From assembly GCA_020444245.1 (NCBI GenBank), contig JAHLLI010000003.1:62001-126000 (forward strand): a DNA stretch of 64,000 nt, read 5' to 3'. The DNA is from Actinomycetales bacterium (GTDB lineage Bacteria > Actinomycetota > Actinomycetes > Actinomycetales > Cellulomonadaceae). Every line of letters begins with the position of its first letter. Position 1 is the first letter of the stretch. The notes beneath the pieces are model-generated. The model saw only the letters and a list, made by a program, of their open reading frames with translations, had not been told where the DNA came from and ran no database searches. Shown piece by piece: positions 32,479-39,868 of the stretch. The position numbers and the translations under genes were made by a program.

Positions 32479-33648
32479 ATGGGTCTCGACCTGGCTCGCG
32501 CGCTGTCCGAGCTCCACGACGACGACGCCCTGCACCCGGCCCCCCTCGACCCGGGCGTCCTCGCTGCGACGATCCGGCGGCGTCGCGCGCTGCGTGCCGG
32601 TGCGCTCGGTGCGGCGGGGCTCACGGCGGCCGCGGGTGCGGTCCTGGTCGCGATGCTGGTCGGTACGCCGTCGACCCCACCGCCCGCCGCGCCCGGACCG
32701 TCGTCCTCGTCCGTGCCTGCGCCGTCGCCCAGCGCCACCGCCACGCAGAGCCCCACGCCGGAGGCGTCCTCGACCACGCAGCCCGAGCTCCCGGCGGCAC
32801 CGACGACGGCCGTAGCCCTGACCGGCTCAGGTGCGCTCGTGGTCCTCGACTCGAGCAGCGGACAGGTCCTCGACACCGTGCTGACCGGCAGCGCCCCGGA
32901 CGACTGGGCCAAGGTCGGCCTGGCCGTGGACGCGGACCGCAAGGTCGCCTACATGTCCACGGCGACGCAACAGGTGGTCGCCGTCTCGCTGGCCGACGCG
33001 CACACCGAGGTCCTCGGCGCCGGAGAGCTCCCGGCACTCAGCCCGGACGGCGGCACCTTGGCCTGGACCGGGCCCGACGACTCAGGCAACTGGGGGCTCG
33101 TGCTGCTCGACCTCTCGACGAGGCGCTCGCACTTCATCCGGGATACCGCGTCGAACCCGGCGCGCTGGTACGGGGGCCTGGGCTGGTCGCGAGACGGCTC
33201 CATGCTCTACGTCACAGAGGGCTGGCCGGAGGGGACCCAGATCCTGGCGATCGACCCGGCCGTGGACACCACGCTGCAGGAGGGGCGGGTGATCGGCGGC
33301 TCGTACGGCGCCGGGCCCACCTGGTCCTGGCCCCAGGAGCTCGCGGACGGGCGCCTCGCGGTGGCGACGGCGACGTACGACTCCTCGCGGGACATCGGCG
33401 ACACGAACACCGACTGGCACGTGCTGCTGGTCGACCCGGGCTCGGCCGCGGTGCTGGAGGACCTGACCCCTCTCGACGGATACGAGGTCGCGCAGCTGGC
33501 CACAGACCCCGTCGGCGACTCACTGCTCGCCCTCCTCGGCCACCAGGACGGTAGCGCGCCCGACGGCCTCGCGTACCGGCTGGTGCGGTGGGACGGCGAC
33601 CAGAGCGTCACCACGCTCGCGACCGACGTGGTGGCCGTCGCCTGGTGA
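32479..33648 (+). CDS. Membrane-anchored beta-propeller-like protein, partner of sigma factor
   Basis: 389 aa. A short cytoplasmic N-terminus (about 1-38, IRRRRALRAG) resembles anti-sigma stalks. One membrane segment spans about residues 39-62 (GAAGLTAAAGAVLVAML), followed by a Pro/Ser/Thr-rich linker (65-110) and an extracytoplasmic domain with repeated blades (ALVVLDSSSGQVLDTV, VVAVSLADAHTEVLG, LSPDGGTLAWTG, LGWSRDGSMLYVT), as in TolB/WD40-like propellers. The start has an AGGAAGGG site. Likely it holds the sigma factor inactive or senses envelope state; this is inferred from gene order, not from a recognised zinc-binding anti-sigma motif. Confidence 0.75.
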   Translation: MGLDLARALSELHDDDALHPAPLDPGVLAATIRRRRALRAGALGAAGLTAAAGAVLVAMLVGTPSTPPPAAPGPSSSSVPAPSPSATATQSPTPEASSTTQPELPAAPTTAVALTGSGALVVLDSSSGQVLDTVLTGSAPDDWAKVGLAVDADRKVAYMSTATQQVVAVSLADAHTEVLGAGELPALSPDGGTLAWTGPDDSGNWGLVLLDLSTRRSHFIRDTASNPARWYGGLGWSRDGSMLYVTEGWPEGTQILAIDPAVDTTLQEGRVIGGSYGAGPTWSWPQELADGRLAVATATYDSSRDIGDTNTDWHVLLVDPGSAAVLEDLTPLDGYEVAQLATDPVGDSLLALLGHQDGSAPDGLAYRLVRWDGDQSVTTLATDVVAVAW

Positions 33649-33682
33649 ACGGGGCGAGAACGGACGCGTCGTCGACGTCGGC

Positions 33683-33721
33683 GAGATCGGCGGCTGGGGC
33701 AGCCGTGCACCCCTACGGGGC
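33683..33721 (+). repeat. Decayed copy of the downstream methyltransferase 3' end
   Basis: A 39-base stretch matches 34427-34464 inside the following methyltransferase gene, including an identical run of 20 bases, GAGATCGGCGGCTGGGGCAG, then CGTGCACC(C/T)CTACG with one insertion. It lies upstream of the intact gene and is out of any open frame. It looks like the remnant of a tandem duplicate. Confidence 0.75.
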
Positions 33722-33786
33722 ATGCCGCAGTCGCCCACGACCACCGGATCGGTGTGGCCGGGTGAGGCGAGCCCGGCGCTCGGCGG

Positions 33787-33797
33787 CCCCCCCCCCC
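33787..33797 (+). repeat. Run of 11 C
   Basis: Homopolymer of eleven cytosines, 32 bases upstream of the methyltransferase GTG. Such tracts are prone to slippage in the cell and in sequencing. It lies outside the coding frame chosen here. Confidence 0.95.
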
Positions 33798-33829
33798 GGC
33801 GACGGGCGGGTCGGTGCGAGAATCCGTCG

Positions 33830-34534
33830 GTGGCACCCGACGGTCCGCAGTACTCGGCCGAACCCGCCGACCCCGGTGCCTACACGGCGGCGAACGACCG
33901 GTGGTACACGCGACTGGCGCGGGTCTACGACGTCGTGGTCAAGGTGTTCCCGGTGTGGCGCCGGTGGCTCGGGCACGCCCTGCCCGAGATCCGGGGACCG
34001 AGGGTCCTGGAGGTCTCCTTCGGGACCGGGTGGCTGCTGACCCGGTACGCCGGCCGGTTCCGGCTCGACGGCGTCGACCTCAACGAGGCGATGGTCGACA
34101 TCGCGCGCCGCAACCTCGATCGCGCGGGGCTCGAGGCGGACCTGCGGCAGGGCGACGTCGAGGCACTCCCCTACCCGGACGCGGCGTTCGACACCGTCGT
34201 GAACACCATGGCCTTCACCGGCTACCCGGACGGCGCCAAGGCCGCGGCCGAGCTGGCCAGGGTCGTGAAGCCCGGCGGCCGCCTCGTCGTCGTCGACATC
34301 GGCTACCCACGCGACGGCAACCGGTGGGGCACGGGCCTGGTCGAGCGCGTCTGGAAACCCGCCGGGGACCTGATCCGGGACGTCCCGGCCCTGCTGTCCG
34401 ACGCGGGGCTGGACGTGCGGGACGACGAGATCGGCGGCTGGGGCAGCGTGCACCTCTACGTGGCGGCGAAGCCCACCGCCCCTACTCCGGGCCGAGCGCC
34501 TCGGCCGGCGCGTGGGGGCCCGCAGCGGCCTTGA
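33830..34534 (+). CDS. Class I SAM-dependent methyltransferase
   Basis: 234-aa methyltransferase of the UbiE/Methyltransf_11 type. An N-terminal helix region (RWYTRLARVYDVVVKVFPVW) is followed by motif I VLEVSFGTGWLLTRY, an acidic GVDLNEAMVDIARRN, VEALPYPDAAFDTVVNTMAF and VVKPGGRLVVVD. The GTG at 33830 is chosen because GAGAAT ends 6 nt before it (leaderless type); a longer frame begins in the C-run region. The end overlaps the convergent cupin gene by 53 bases. A decayed copy of its 3' end lies upstream. Confidence 0.85.
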   Translation: MAPDGPQYSAEPADPGAYTAANDRWYTRLARVYDVVVKVFPVWRRWLGHALPEIRGPRVLEVSFGTGWLLTRYAGRFRLDGVDLNEAMVDIARRNLDRAGLEADLRQGDVEALPYPDAAFDTVVNTMAFTGYPDGAKAAAELARVVKPGGRLVVVDIGYPRDGNRWGTGLVERVWKPAGDLIRDVPALLSDAGLDVRDDEIGGWGSVHLYVAAKPTAPTPGRAPRPARGGPQRP

Positions 34535-34820
34535 GCTCGACGAAGATCACGTGCGTCTCGGTGTCTCCGGTGTTCTCCCCGTGATGGCGCTGCGCCGGCA
34601 GCCAGTGCGCACCGCCCGCCGCCAGCTCGACGTCGCGTGAGGCGCCGTCCGCGTGCAGGCGTCGCCGGAACGCGCTGAGCGTGTACATCACGCTGTCGGG
34701 GTGGTCGTGCGGGGTCGTCACCGTGCCCGGCGTGTCGGTGTACTCCAGCACGCGCACACGGTCGTTCTCCATGAGAACCACGTAGTGGTCGGGATCGGTC
34801 GCTACCGGGTCGCGCCACAT
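34482..34820 (-). CDS. Small cupin-domain protein
   Basis: 112-aa single cupin. The first cupin motif is TTPHDHPDSVMYTLSAFRR, with metal-ligand His residues; the second is QRHHGENTGDTETHVIFVEL. The protein is a beta-barrel that probably binds a metal; the reaction is unknown. The C-terminal 17 codons overlap the end of the convergent methyltransferase gene. The start at 34820 is the only ATG before the conserved VVLMENDRVRVLEY strand. Confidence 0.85.
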   Translation of the reverse strand: MWRDPVATDPDHYVVLMENDRVRVLEYTDTPGTVTTPHDHPDSVMYTLSAFRRRLHADGASRDVELAAGGAHWLPAQRHHGENTGDTETHVIFVELKAAAGPHAPAEALGPE

Positions 34821-35058
34821 GGCCGCCTCGCCCTCGCCACTCGCCGCCCACCGTCGTGGACGTCACGGCGCCGGTCGGCAGACAGTGATCGCGGCGGAGA
34901 TCGGGTGCACCACCGATAGGCGATTCGTAGCACGGCGCACCGCAGACCGGAAGGGGTAGACCACCTGCACGGCGAGCCGGCGAATGCCCTGCGGCGGGCC
35001 GGCGGCATGTCCGCACACGGTCCGTCCCGTCCTGCCGGACACTCGTTCGTGGCGCGAG

Positions 35059-35084
35059 ACAACCTGATGGGCCGGTGCAGCGTT
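35059..35084 (+). promoter_or_regulatory. ECF/SigE-type promoter of second sigma gene
   Basis: ACAAC (35059-35063), 17 bases, then CGTT (35081-35084), about 15 bases before the proposed GTG start. Same elements and spacing as at 31864-31889. The upstream 34821-35058 shows nothing else recognisable. Confidence 0.6.
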
Positions 35085-35098
35085 GTGAGGATGTGAGG

Positions 35099-35767
35099 GT
35101 GACGGGGGCGAGAGTCGGGACGGGGCAGCCCGGCGGAGAGCCGTCGGACGACGTCGTCGTGGTCCTCCCCGACGCGCGTCCCGTGGGCTCGCGCGACGCG
35201 GAGTTCGCGGCGTTCATGGCCGCCGCCCAGGGTGAGCTGCTGCACCTCGCGTGGCTGCTGGTCGGCGACGGCCACCGTGCCGAGGAGCTGGCGCAGCAGG
35301 CGCTGGTGCGCACGTACGGCGCCTGGCCCCGGGCCCGCCGCGACCCGGCCGCGTACACCCGCAGGGTCCTGGTGAACCTGCGCACCGACGGGTGGCGCCG
35401 CGGCCGGCGTGAGGTCCTCGTCGCGCCGGATCAGGTGCCGGAGGCCGGGCGCCGCGCCGCCCTGGACGGCTCGTCACTGGACGGCGCGGCCGCAGGCCTG
35501 CGCCCTGGTCGGTCCGCGACGCCCGACGGTGGCGCGGACCCGCGGGTACACGATCGCGACGAGCTGGTGCGCGTCCTCGCCGGGCTCACCTCCCGGCAGC
35601 GCCGCGTCGTGGTGCTGCGCTACGTCGTCGACCTGTCCGAGGCGGAGGTGGCAGCCGACCTCGGCATCTCCACCGGCACCGTGAAGTCCACCGCGTCGCG
35701 CGCCCTGGCCCAGCTGCGCACGGCCTTGGAACCGTCGGCTGACCCCGAGTCGAGGAGGCACCGATGA
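35099..35767 (+). CDS. SigE-family (ECF-like) RNA polymerase sigma factor
   Basis: 222-aa sigma factor. Region 2 is about residues 35-100 (AEFAAFMAAAQGELLHLAWL, AEELAQQALVRTYGAWP, YTRRVLVNLRTDGWRR), a long variable linker follows, and region 4 is about 155-205 (LTSRQRRVVVLRYVVDLSEA, then LGISTGTVKSTASRALAQL). The GTG at 35099 is taken because GAGG lies 8 nt upstream; GTG codons at 35075 and 35093 are alternatives. The stop overlaps the ATG of the membrane partner (ATGA). It is homologous to the sigma factor 3 kb upstream, and both share a promoter type. Confidence 0.9.
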   Translation: MTGARVGTGQPGGEPSDDVVVVLPDARPVGSRDAEFAAFMAAAQGELLHLAWLLVGDGHRAEELAQQALVRTYGAWPRARRDPAAYTRRVLVNLRTDGWRRGRREVLVAPDQVPEAGRRAALDGSSLDGAAAGLRPGRSATPDGGADPRVHDRDELVRVLAGLTSRQRRVVVLRYVVDLSEAEVAADLGISTGTVKSTASRALAQLRTALEPSADPESRRHR

Positions 35768-36972
35768 CCACGCCGACCGACCGCGATCTCGGTGCGCGGC
35801 TGCGGGACCGCGCCCGAGCCGACGCGCCGCCGATGGCCCTCGACCCCGATCGGGTGCTGGACGCCGGGCGCCGCCGGGTGCGGCGCCGCCGCTGGGGTGC
35901 GGGCTTCGGGGTCACGGTGACCGCGATCGCCGTCGCGGGGGCTGCGAGCCTGGTGACCTGGGCCCAGCCCACCACCGGGCCGGCCCCCGCGGCGAGCGAC
36001 CAGATCGCCGCCCTCGACCTGCGCCTGGTCACCTCGTCCACCTCCGGCCGGTGCACGGCGCCGCACCTCACCGGCGACGGCCCCGGGACCGCGTGCGACC
36101 TCGACGCGACCACGACCTACGAGCTCGGTGAGTCGCTCGGCCACATCACACCCGCCTCCGTCCAGCTCGGCGGCGGCCAGCCGGCCAGCGCGACGGTGAC
36201 GCTCACGTTCGAAGGCACGGACCAGGCGACCCTCGAGGCCGTGACGGACGACGCGTTCGGCCAGCGGCTCGCCATGCTGGCCGACGGTACGGTGCTCCTG
36301 GCGGCCCAGGTGATGTCCCCGATCCCGGGCGGCGCGATGGTGCTGAGTGCGGACACGCCCTCCAGGGCGAGCGCGATCGTCGCGCTGCTCACCGGCCACG
36401 ACGACGCCGGGGCGCGAGCCGCCGCGATCGAGTCTGCGGCGATGGACGTCCTCGTCGACCAGCGGCGCCCGCACGCCGCCACCTACGACCCCGCGTCCGG
36501 CAGCGTGGTCGTGACCCTCGACGTGACCGACGCGCCGATCGAGCCGGGTGAGCTCGACCAGCTCGACGCTGCCGTCGCCGCCGCCGTCGAGCCGTGGCAC
36601 GTCCCGTCGCTGGTCGCGCCGGTGCTCGGGCTTCCTGCCCTGCCCACCGACGTCCCGGTCGCCTCGGACGTGGCTACCTACCTGCCGATCGGCACGGGCG
36701 GCATGGACGCGCTCCTGGTCGGCGCCCTCGTCCTTGAACCCGGGTGCGCCTACGTCGTCGGCGACGGGGGTGAGCGCATCCTGCCGGTCTTCGCCCGTGG
36801 CGTGACCCGTTCCGCGAGCACCCTGGTCTACGGCAACCAGACCTACATCGACGGCCAGACGGTGTCGTTGGGCGGCGGCGGTGTCAGCCCCGAGGACCCG
36901 GGTGTGACGACGATCATCCCCGCCACGTGCGAGACCGGGCTGCCTGTGTTCGTGGTCCAGACACCCGGCTGA
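35764..36972 (+). CDS. Single-pass membrane protein, partner of second sigma factor
   Basis: 402 aa. A cytoplasmic, Arg-rich N-terminus (DRDLGARLRDRARADAPP, then DAGRRRVRRRRW) precedes one membrane segment at about 47-68 (FGVTVTAIAVAGAASLVTW). A large extracytoplasmic region of unrecognised fold follows; it is Thr/Val/Asp-rich with a few cysteines. Translation is coupled to the sigma gene by the 4-base overlap. By position it is the likely anti-sigma or sensor. No conserved anti-sigma domain is evident to me. Confidence 0.75.
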   Translation: MTTPTDRDLGARLRDRARADAPPMALDPDRVLDAGRRRVRRRRWGAGFGVTVTAIAVAGAASLVTWAQPTTGPAPAASDQIAALDLRLVTSSTSGRCTAPHLTGDGPGTACDLDATTTYELGESLGHITPASVQLGGGQPASATVTLTFEGTDQATLEAVTDDAFGQRLAMLADGTVLLAAQVMSPIPGGAMVLSADTPSRASAIVALLTGHDDAGARAAAIESAAMDVLVDQRRPHAATYDPASGSVVVTLDVTDAPIEPGELDQLDAAVAAAVEPWHVPSLVAPVLGLPALPTDVPVASDVATYLPIGTGGMDALLVGALVLEPGCAYVVGDGGERILPVFARGVTRSASTLVYGNQTYIDGQTVSLGGGGVSPEDPGVTTIIPATCETGLPVFVVQTPG

Positions 36973-37087
36973 CGGCCCACCGACAGCACGGGCGCGCCGG
37001 CCCACGTCCTCCTCCCGCCGAAAGGGCCGGCCACGTCGTCGACGTCGGCCCCGACGGGCGATCGCGCTTGCTGCGAGACTCGGCTCC

Positions 37088-37429
37088 GTGCGCGGAGTCA
37101 GGTACGTCGTCCTGAGCGCCCTGGTCGTCGGCCTCGTCGTGACCAGCATCGGGTGGTACCGGGCAGCCGATGCGGGGACGGAGCGGGCGTTCGACTCCTG
37201 CCGGTTCGACGGTGACACGCTCGTCCTGACGTACCTGTACGGGGTCGACGAGGTCGTCAGCCCGAGCCTCGACGCCACCGGTGACGACATCGTCGTGGCC
37301 TTGCGGGTCAAGCGCGTGAGTGGGTCCGCGCCGGCGGTCGGCCTGACGGGCGAGGCGCGGTTCACGATCTACGGCGGGCGAAGGCCGGTGCGGTACCCCG
37401 GGGGCGAGGCCCTCACCTGCACCGGCTGA
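37088..37429 (+). CDS. Small exported or membrane-anchored hypothetical protein
   Basis: 113-aa protein with an N-terminal hydrophobic segment, YVVLSALVVGLVVTSIGWY (residues 6-24), acting as signal anchor or signal peptide without an evident cleavage site. A beta-rich domain containing two Cys (SCRFDGD and LTCTG at the very end) follows, which may form a disulfide. The GTG start lies 7 nt after GAGACT, a weak leaderless pattern. It follows the second sigma/membrane pair by 115 bp and may belong to that regulon (inference). Function unknown. Confidence 0.6.
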   Translation: MRGVRYVVLSALVVGLVVTSIGWYRAADAGTERAFDSCRFDGDTLVLTYLYGVDEVVSPSLDATGDDIVVALRVKRVSGSAPAVGLTGEARFTIYGGRRPVRYPGGEALTCTG

Positions 37430-37876
37430 CACGGCGCCCCGGAACCTCCGCCGGCGGATCCGGTGCCACTCAATCAGCAGCCATGAGCGGACCGTGAGCG
37501 GCCGGCGCGGCTCGTGTGACGGGAGTGGCTGAAGGGGCGGGTGGGGTGGCGCATCGGTCACGCCTGCACCTCAGGTCACCTGATCCGCGTGGGCTGCTCG
37601 CCGGGCGCGTCGACGACGGTGGGAGCGGGACTGTGGCGGCGGCCGGCGCGGCGAAGGGCGCCGGAGGCGCGGATCGGCGGCCGGCGCGGCGAAGGGCGTC
37701 GGAGGCGCGGATCGGCGTCCGCCGTGCGGACGGCCCCGCACGGATCGGTGTCTGAGCGCTTCCTCGCCGCGTGGAGCGCCTGGACCGCGTCGGCGAAGCG
37801 CACCTCACCGAGCGCACATCGGCTTCGACCCGCGCTGCGCATCGGCCGCACCGCGCCGCGGCGGGCCGACGCAGGG
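37430..37876. other. 447-base stretch without a convincing gene
   Basis: Between the 113-aa gene and tam. It contains a 38-base tandem duplication (37641-37716) and Arg/Ala-coding frames on both strands that look like low-complexity by-products of GC-rich sequence. No Shine-Dalgarno-supported frame or RNA gene was seen. Confidence 0.6.
37641..37716. repeat. Tandem 38-bp repeat, two copies
   Basis: Copies at 37641-37678 and 37679-37716 differ at one position (C to T, at base 21 of the unit). The unit begins GGCCGGCGCGGCGAAGGGCG. It lies in the gene-free stretch before tam. Confidence 0.9.
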
Positions 37877-38644
37877 TCAGCGGCGGTGGGCCACGGCGAA
37901 CGTCCGCGTGAAGGGCAGGACCACGGTGCCGTCGGGGCGCGACGGGTAGACCTCGGCCGCCGCCGCGGCGTACCGGCGCCGGAAGTCGGCTCGCTCGGCG
38001 TCGGGCAGCGCCTCGAGCACGGGGCGGGCGCCGGTGCCGGAGATCCAGGCGAGCACCGGGTCCGGTCCGTCGAGCACGTGCCAGTAGGTGCTCTGCCACA
38101 CGTCCACCCGCCACCCCGGGCCGCTCAGCACGTCGAGGTACGCCTCCGGGGCGGCGGAGCTGGGCCAAGCGAGCCCCGAGGTCCACGGCGCGAAGGCCGC
38201 GTCGGCCGCGAGCGCGCGCAGCAGCACGTGGCTGGGCCGGTCGAAGTTCGACGGGACGCCGATCGCCAGCGCACCGCCGGGCGCCACCATGGCGCGCAGC
38301 CGCTCCAGCATGGCGAGGTGGTCGGGCACCCACTGCAGTGTCGCGTTCGAGGTCAGGACGTCGACCGGCCGGTCGGCGGCCCACTCCCTCAGGTCGGCCT
38401 GCTCGATCCGGACGCCCGCCGGTGCCTGCGCTCGCGCGGCGGCGACCATGTCGGGCGAGGAGTCCACACCGACGATCTGCGCCCCCGGCCACCGTGCGAT
38501 CAGCCGGTCGACGAGGTGGCCGGGGCCGCATCCCAGGTCCACGACCAGCTCCGCATCCACGACGTCGACCCGCGCGAGGAGCTCGTCGTACGCCCGGGAG
38601 CGCTCCGCCTTGCGCCGCAGGTACTCGTCCGGATCCCAGCGCAC
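37877..38644 (-). CDS. tam: Trans-aconitate 2-methyltransferase
   Basis: 255-aa SAM-dependent enzyme that esterifies trans-aconitate, an aconitase inhibitor formed from cis-aconitate. The family start VRWDPDEYLRRKAERSRAYD is followed by VVDLGCGPGHL (motif I), GVDSSPDMVAAAR and the Tam-specific SNATLQWVPDH, with a C-terminal YPSRPDGTVVLPFTRTFAVA. The GTG at 38644 is chosen since GGAGG precedes it and the family begins there; an ATG at 38662 lies inside a palindrome. That palindrome (38662-38679) is of MarR-operator form, recalling TamR control of tam in Streptomyces. Confidence 0.9.
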   Translation of the reverse strand: MRWDPDEYLRRKAERSRAYDELLARVDVVDAELVVDLGCGPGHLVDRLIARWPGAQIVGVDSSPDMVAAARAQAPAGVRIEQADLREWAADRPVDVLTSNATLQWVPDHLAMLERLRAMVAPGGALAIGVPSNFDRPSHVLLRALAADAAFAPWTSGLAWPSSAAPEAYLDVLSGPGWRVDVWQSTYWHVLDGPDPVLAWISGTGARPVLEALPDAERADFRRRYAAAAAEVYPSRPDGTVVLPFTRTFAVAHRR

Positions 38645-38661
38645 GGCCCGCCACCTCCACA

Positions 38662-38679
38662 TATCTTGACATCAAGATA
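38662..38679. promoter_or_regulatory. MarR-type palindrome upstream of tam
   Basis: TATCTTGA-CA-TCAAGATA, a perfect inverted repeat with 8-base arms and 2-base centre, 17 bases upstream of the tam start. This AT-rich island in GC-rich DNA has the size and symmetry of MarR-family operators. Binding would cover the promoter/5' end of tam. No marR-like gene lies nearby. Confidence 0.7.
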
Positions 38680-38772
38680 CCTGACGCCCGCCCGCGAGCC
38701 AGTGCGGTCCAGCGGTCGGACGGCTAGCGTGGTCGAGGTCGAGCCGGACTCATCCCAACGCCGGGAGTCACG

Positions 38773-39318
38773 ATGACCGACCCGCAGGAACCGACCCGCA
38801 GAATGCCGCCGGTCCCGCCGCAGGGGGCCCCGACACCACCGCCGACCCAGCCGCCGCCCACCTACGCGGCGCCGCCGGCCAGACAGCAGGACCGCTGGAC
38901 CCTGGAGGCCGGCCGCTTCTGGGCAGGAGCGGCGGCGACCGCAGCCGTCGCGGCCCTCGTGGGCGTCGTCGGGACCATCGTGTTCGAGCAGATCCTGAGC
39001 ATCGACCTGGTGGTCCAGGACGTGTTCGGCATCGGGTCGCACGTCGGCGCCTACGTGGTCGGCGGCATCGTCGCGTCGCTGCTCGCCGCCGGGTTGCTGC
39101 ACCTCCTGGTGGCGTCGACCCCGCGCCCGCGCGCGTTCTTCGGCTGGATCATCGGGCTGCTGACCGTGGTGGCGACGCTCCTGCCGCTGACGTGGACGTC
39201 CGATCTCACGTCGGCCCTGTCCACCGGCGGGGTGAACCTGCTCGTCGGGATCGCGATCTGGTCGCTGCTCACCGGCGTGCTGGGCTGGACGATGCACCGC
39301 GCTCCGGCGGCCGCCTGA
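38773..39318 (+). CDS. Four-segment membrane protein (DUF6069-like)
   Basis: 181-aa protein. The first 45 residues are Pro/Gln/Thr-rich (PPVPPQGAPTPPPTQPPP) and cytoplasmic; then come four hydrophobic segments near residues 53-72, 88-112, 119-140 and 151-172. It resembles the actinobacterial DUF6069 family; this is recalled from sequence style and is moderate in certainty. It starts 128 bp after the tam palindrome on the opposite strand and is convergent with the DUF6328 gene. Function unknown. Confidence 0.7.
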   Translation: MTDPQEPTRRMPPVPPQGAPTPPPTQPPPTYAAPPARQQDRWTLEAGRFWAGAAATAAVAALVGVVGTIVFEQILSIDLVVQDVFGIGSHVGAYVVGGIVASLLAAGLLHLLVASTPRPRAFFGWIIGLLTVVATLLPLTWTSDLTSALSTGGVNLLVGIAIWSLLTGVLGWTMHRAPAAA

Positions 39319-39349
39319 CCGACGCCCGCTGCGTTCCCCGGTCGGCCGG

Positions 39350-39859
39350 CTACCGGTCCTCGCGCCGCTCGGCGTCCGCCCGCCGGGCCAGCACCGCCGG
39401 CACGAGCCACCACGCCACACTGATCACGAGCAGGAGCCCGGCACCCACCCAGCGACCCGCAGCGCGTGAGACCACGAGGTCGACGAGCAGCATCAGGGCG
39501 CCGGCCAGGACCAGCGCCAAGCACACCAGTCCGGCCCGGGCGAACATCGCCGCCGTGCGCACCAGCTCCGGCTTGCGGCGCCGGGCGAACAGCGCCCGGT
39601 GCACGCTGACCGGCGCCACGATGAGGACCGTCGACAGCGCCGCGAGCACCATGAGCACCAGGTAGGAGCCGCGCTGGTAGTCGTCGAGCTCGGTGAACCT
39701 GGCCTGGAACGGGATCGTCAGCAGGAAGCCGACGAGGATCTGCGCGCCGGTCTGCAGCACGCGCAGCTCGGCGAGCAGCTCGGACCAGTTGCGGTCCGCG
39801 CGCTCGGCAGGGGTCTCATGGCGGTCGGGCACGTCAGGCCGCACCTCGGGCTCCGACAT
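39350..39859 (-). CDS. DUF6328-family membrane protein
   Basis: 169-aa protein with a polar N-terminus containing ETPAERADRNWSELLAELRV and four membrane segments (TGAQILVGFLLTIPFQ, YLVLMVLAALSTVLIVAPV, AGLVCLALVLAGALMLLVDL, VGAGLLLVISVAWWLVPAV). This matches the DUF6328 family of actinobacteria, function unknown. It starts 9 bp after ilvE, so it is probably the last gene of the leuB-ilvE-ilvE operon, an unusual companion for amino-acid genes. Confidence 0.8.
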   Translation of the reverse strand: MSEPEVRPDVPDRHETPAERADRNWSELLAELRVLQTGAQILVGFLLTIPFQARFTELDDYQRGSYLVLMVLAALSTVLIVAPVSVHRALFARRRKPELVRTAAMFARAGLVCLALVLAGALMLLVDLVVSRAAGRWVGAGLLLVISVAWWLVPAVLARRADAERREDR

Positions 39860-39868
39860 CGCGACCGC

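Noticed and set aside
37516-37755. Small plus-strand frame across the 38-bp tandem repeat
   Set aside because: No ribosome-binding site, Arg/Ala/Gly low complexity generated by the repeat itself.
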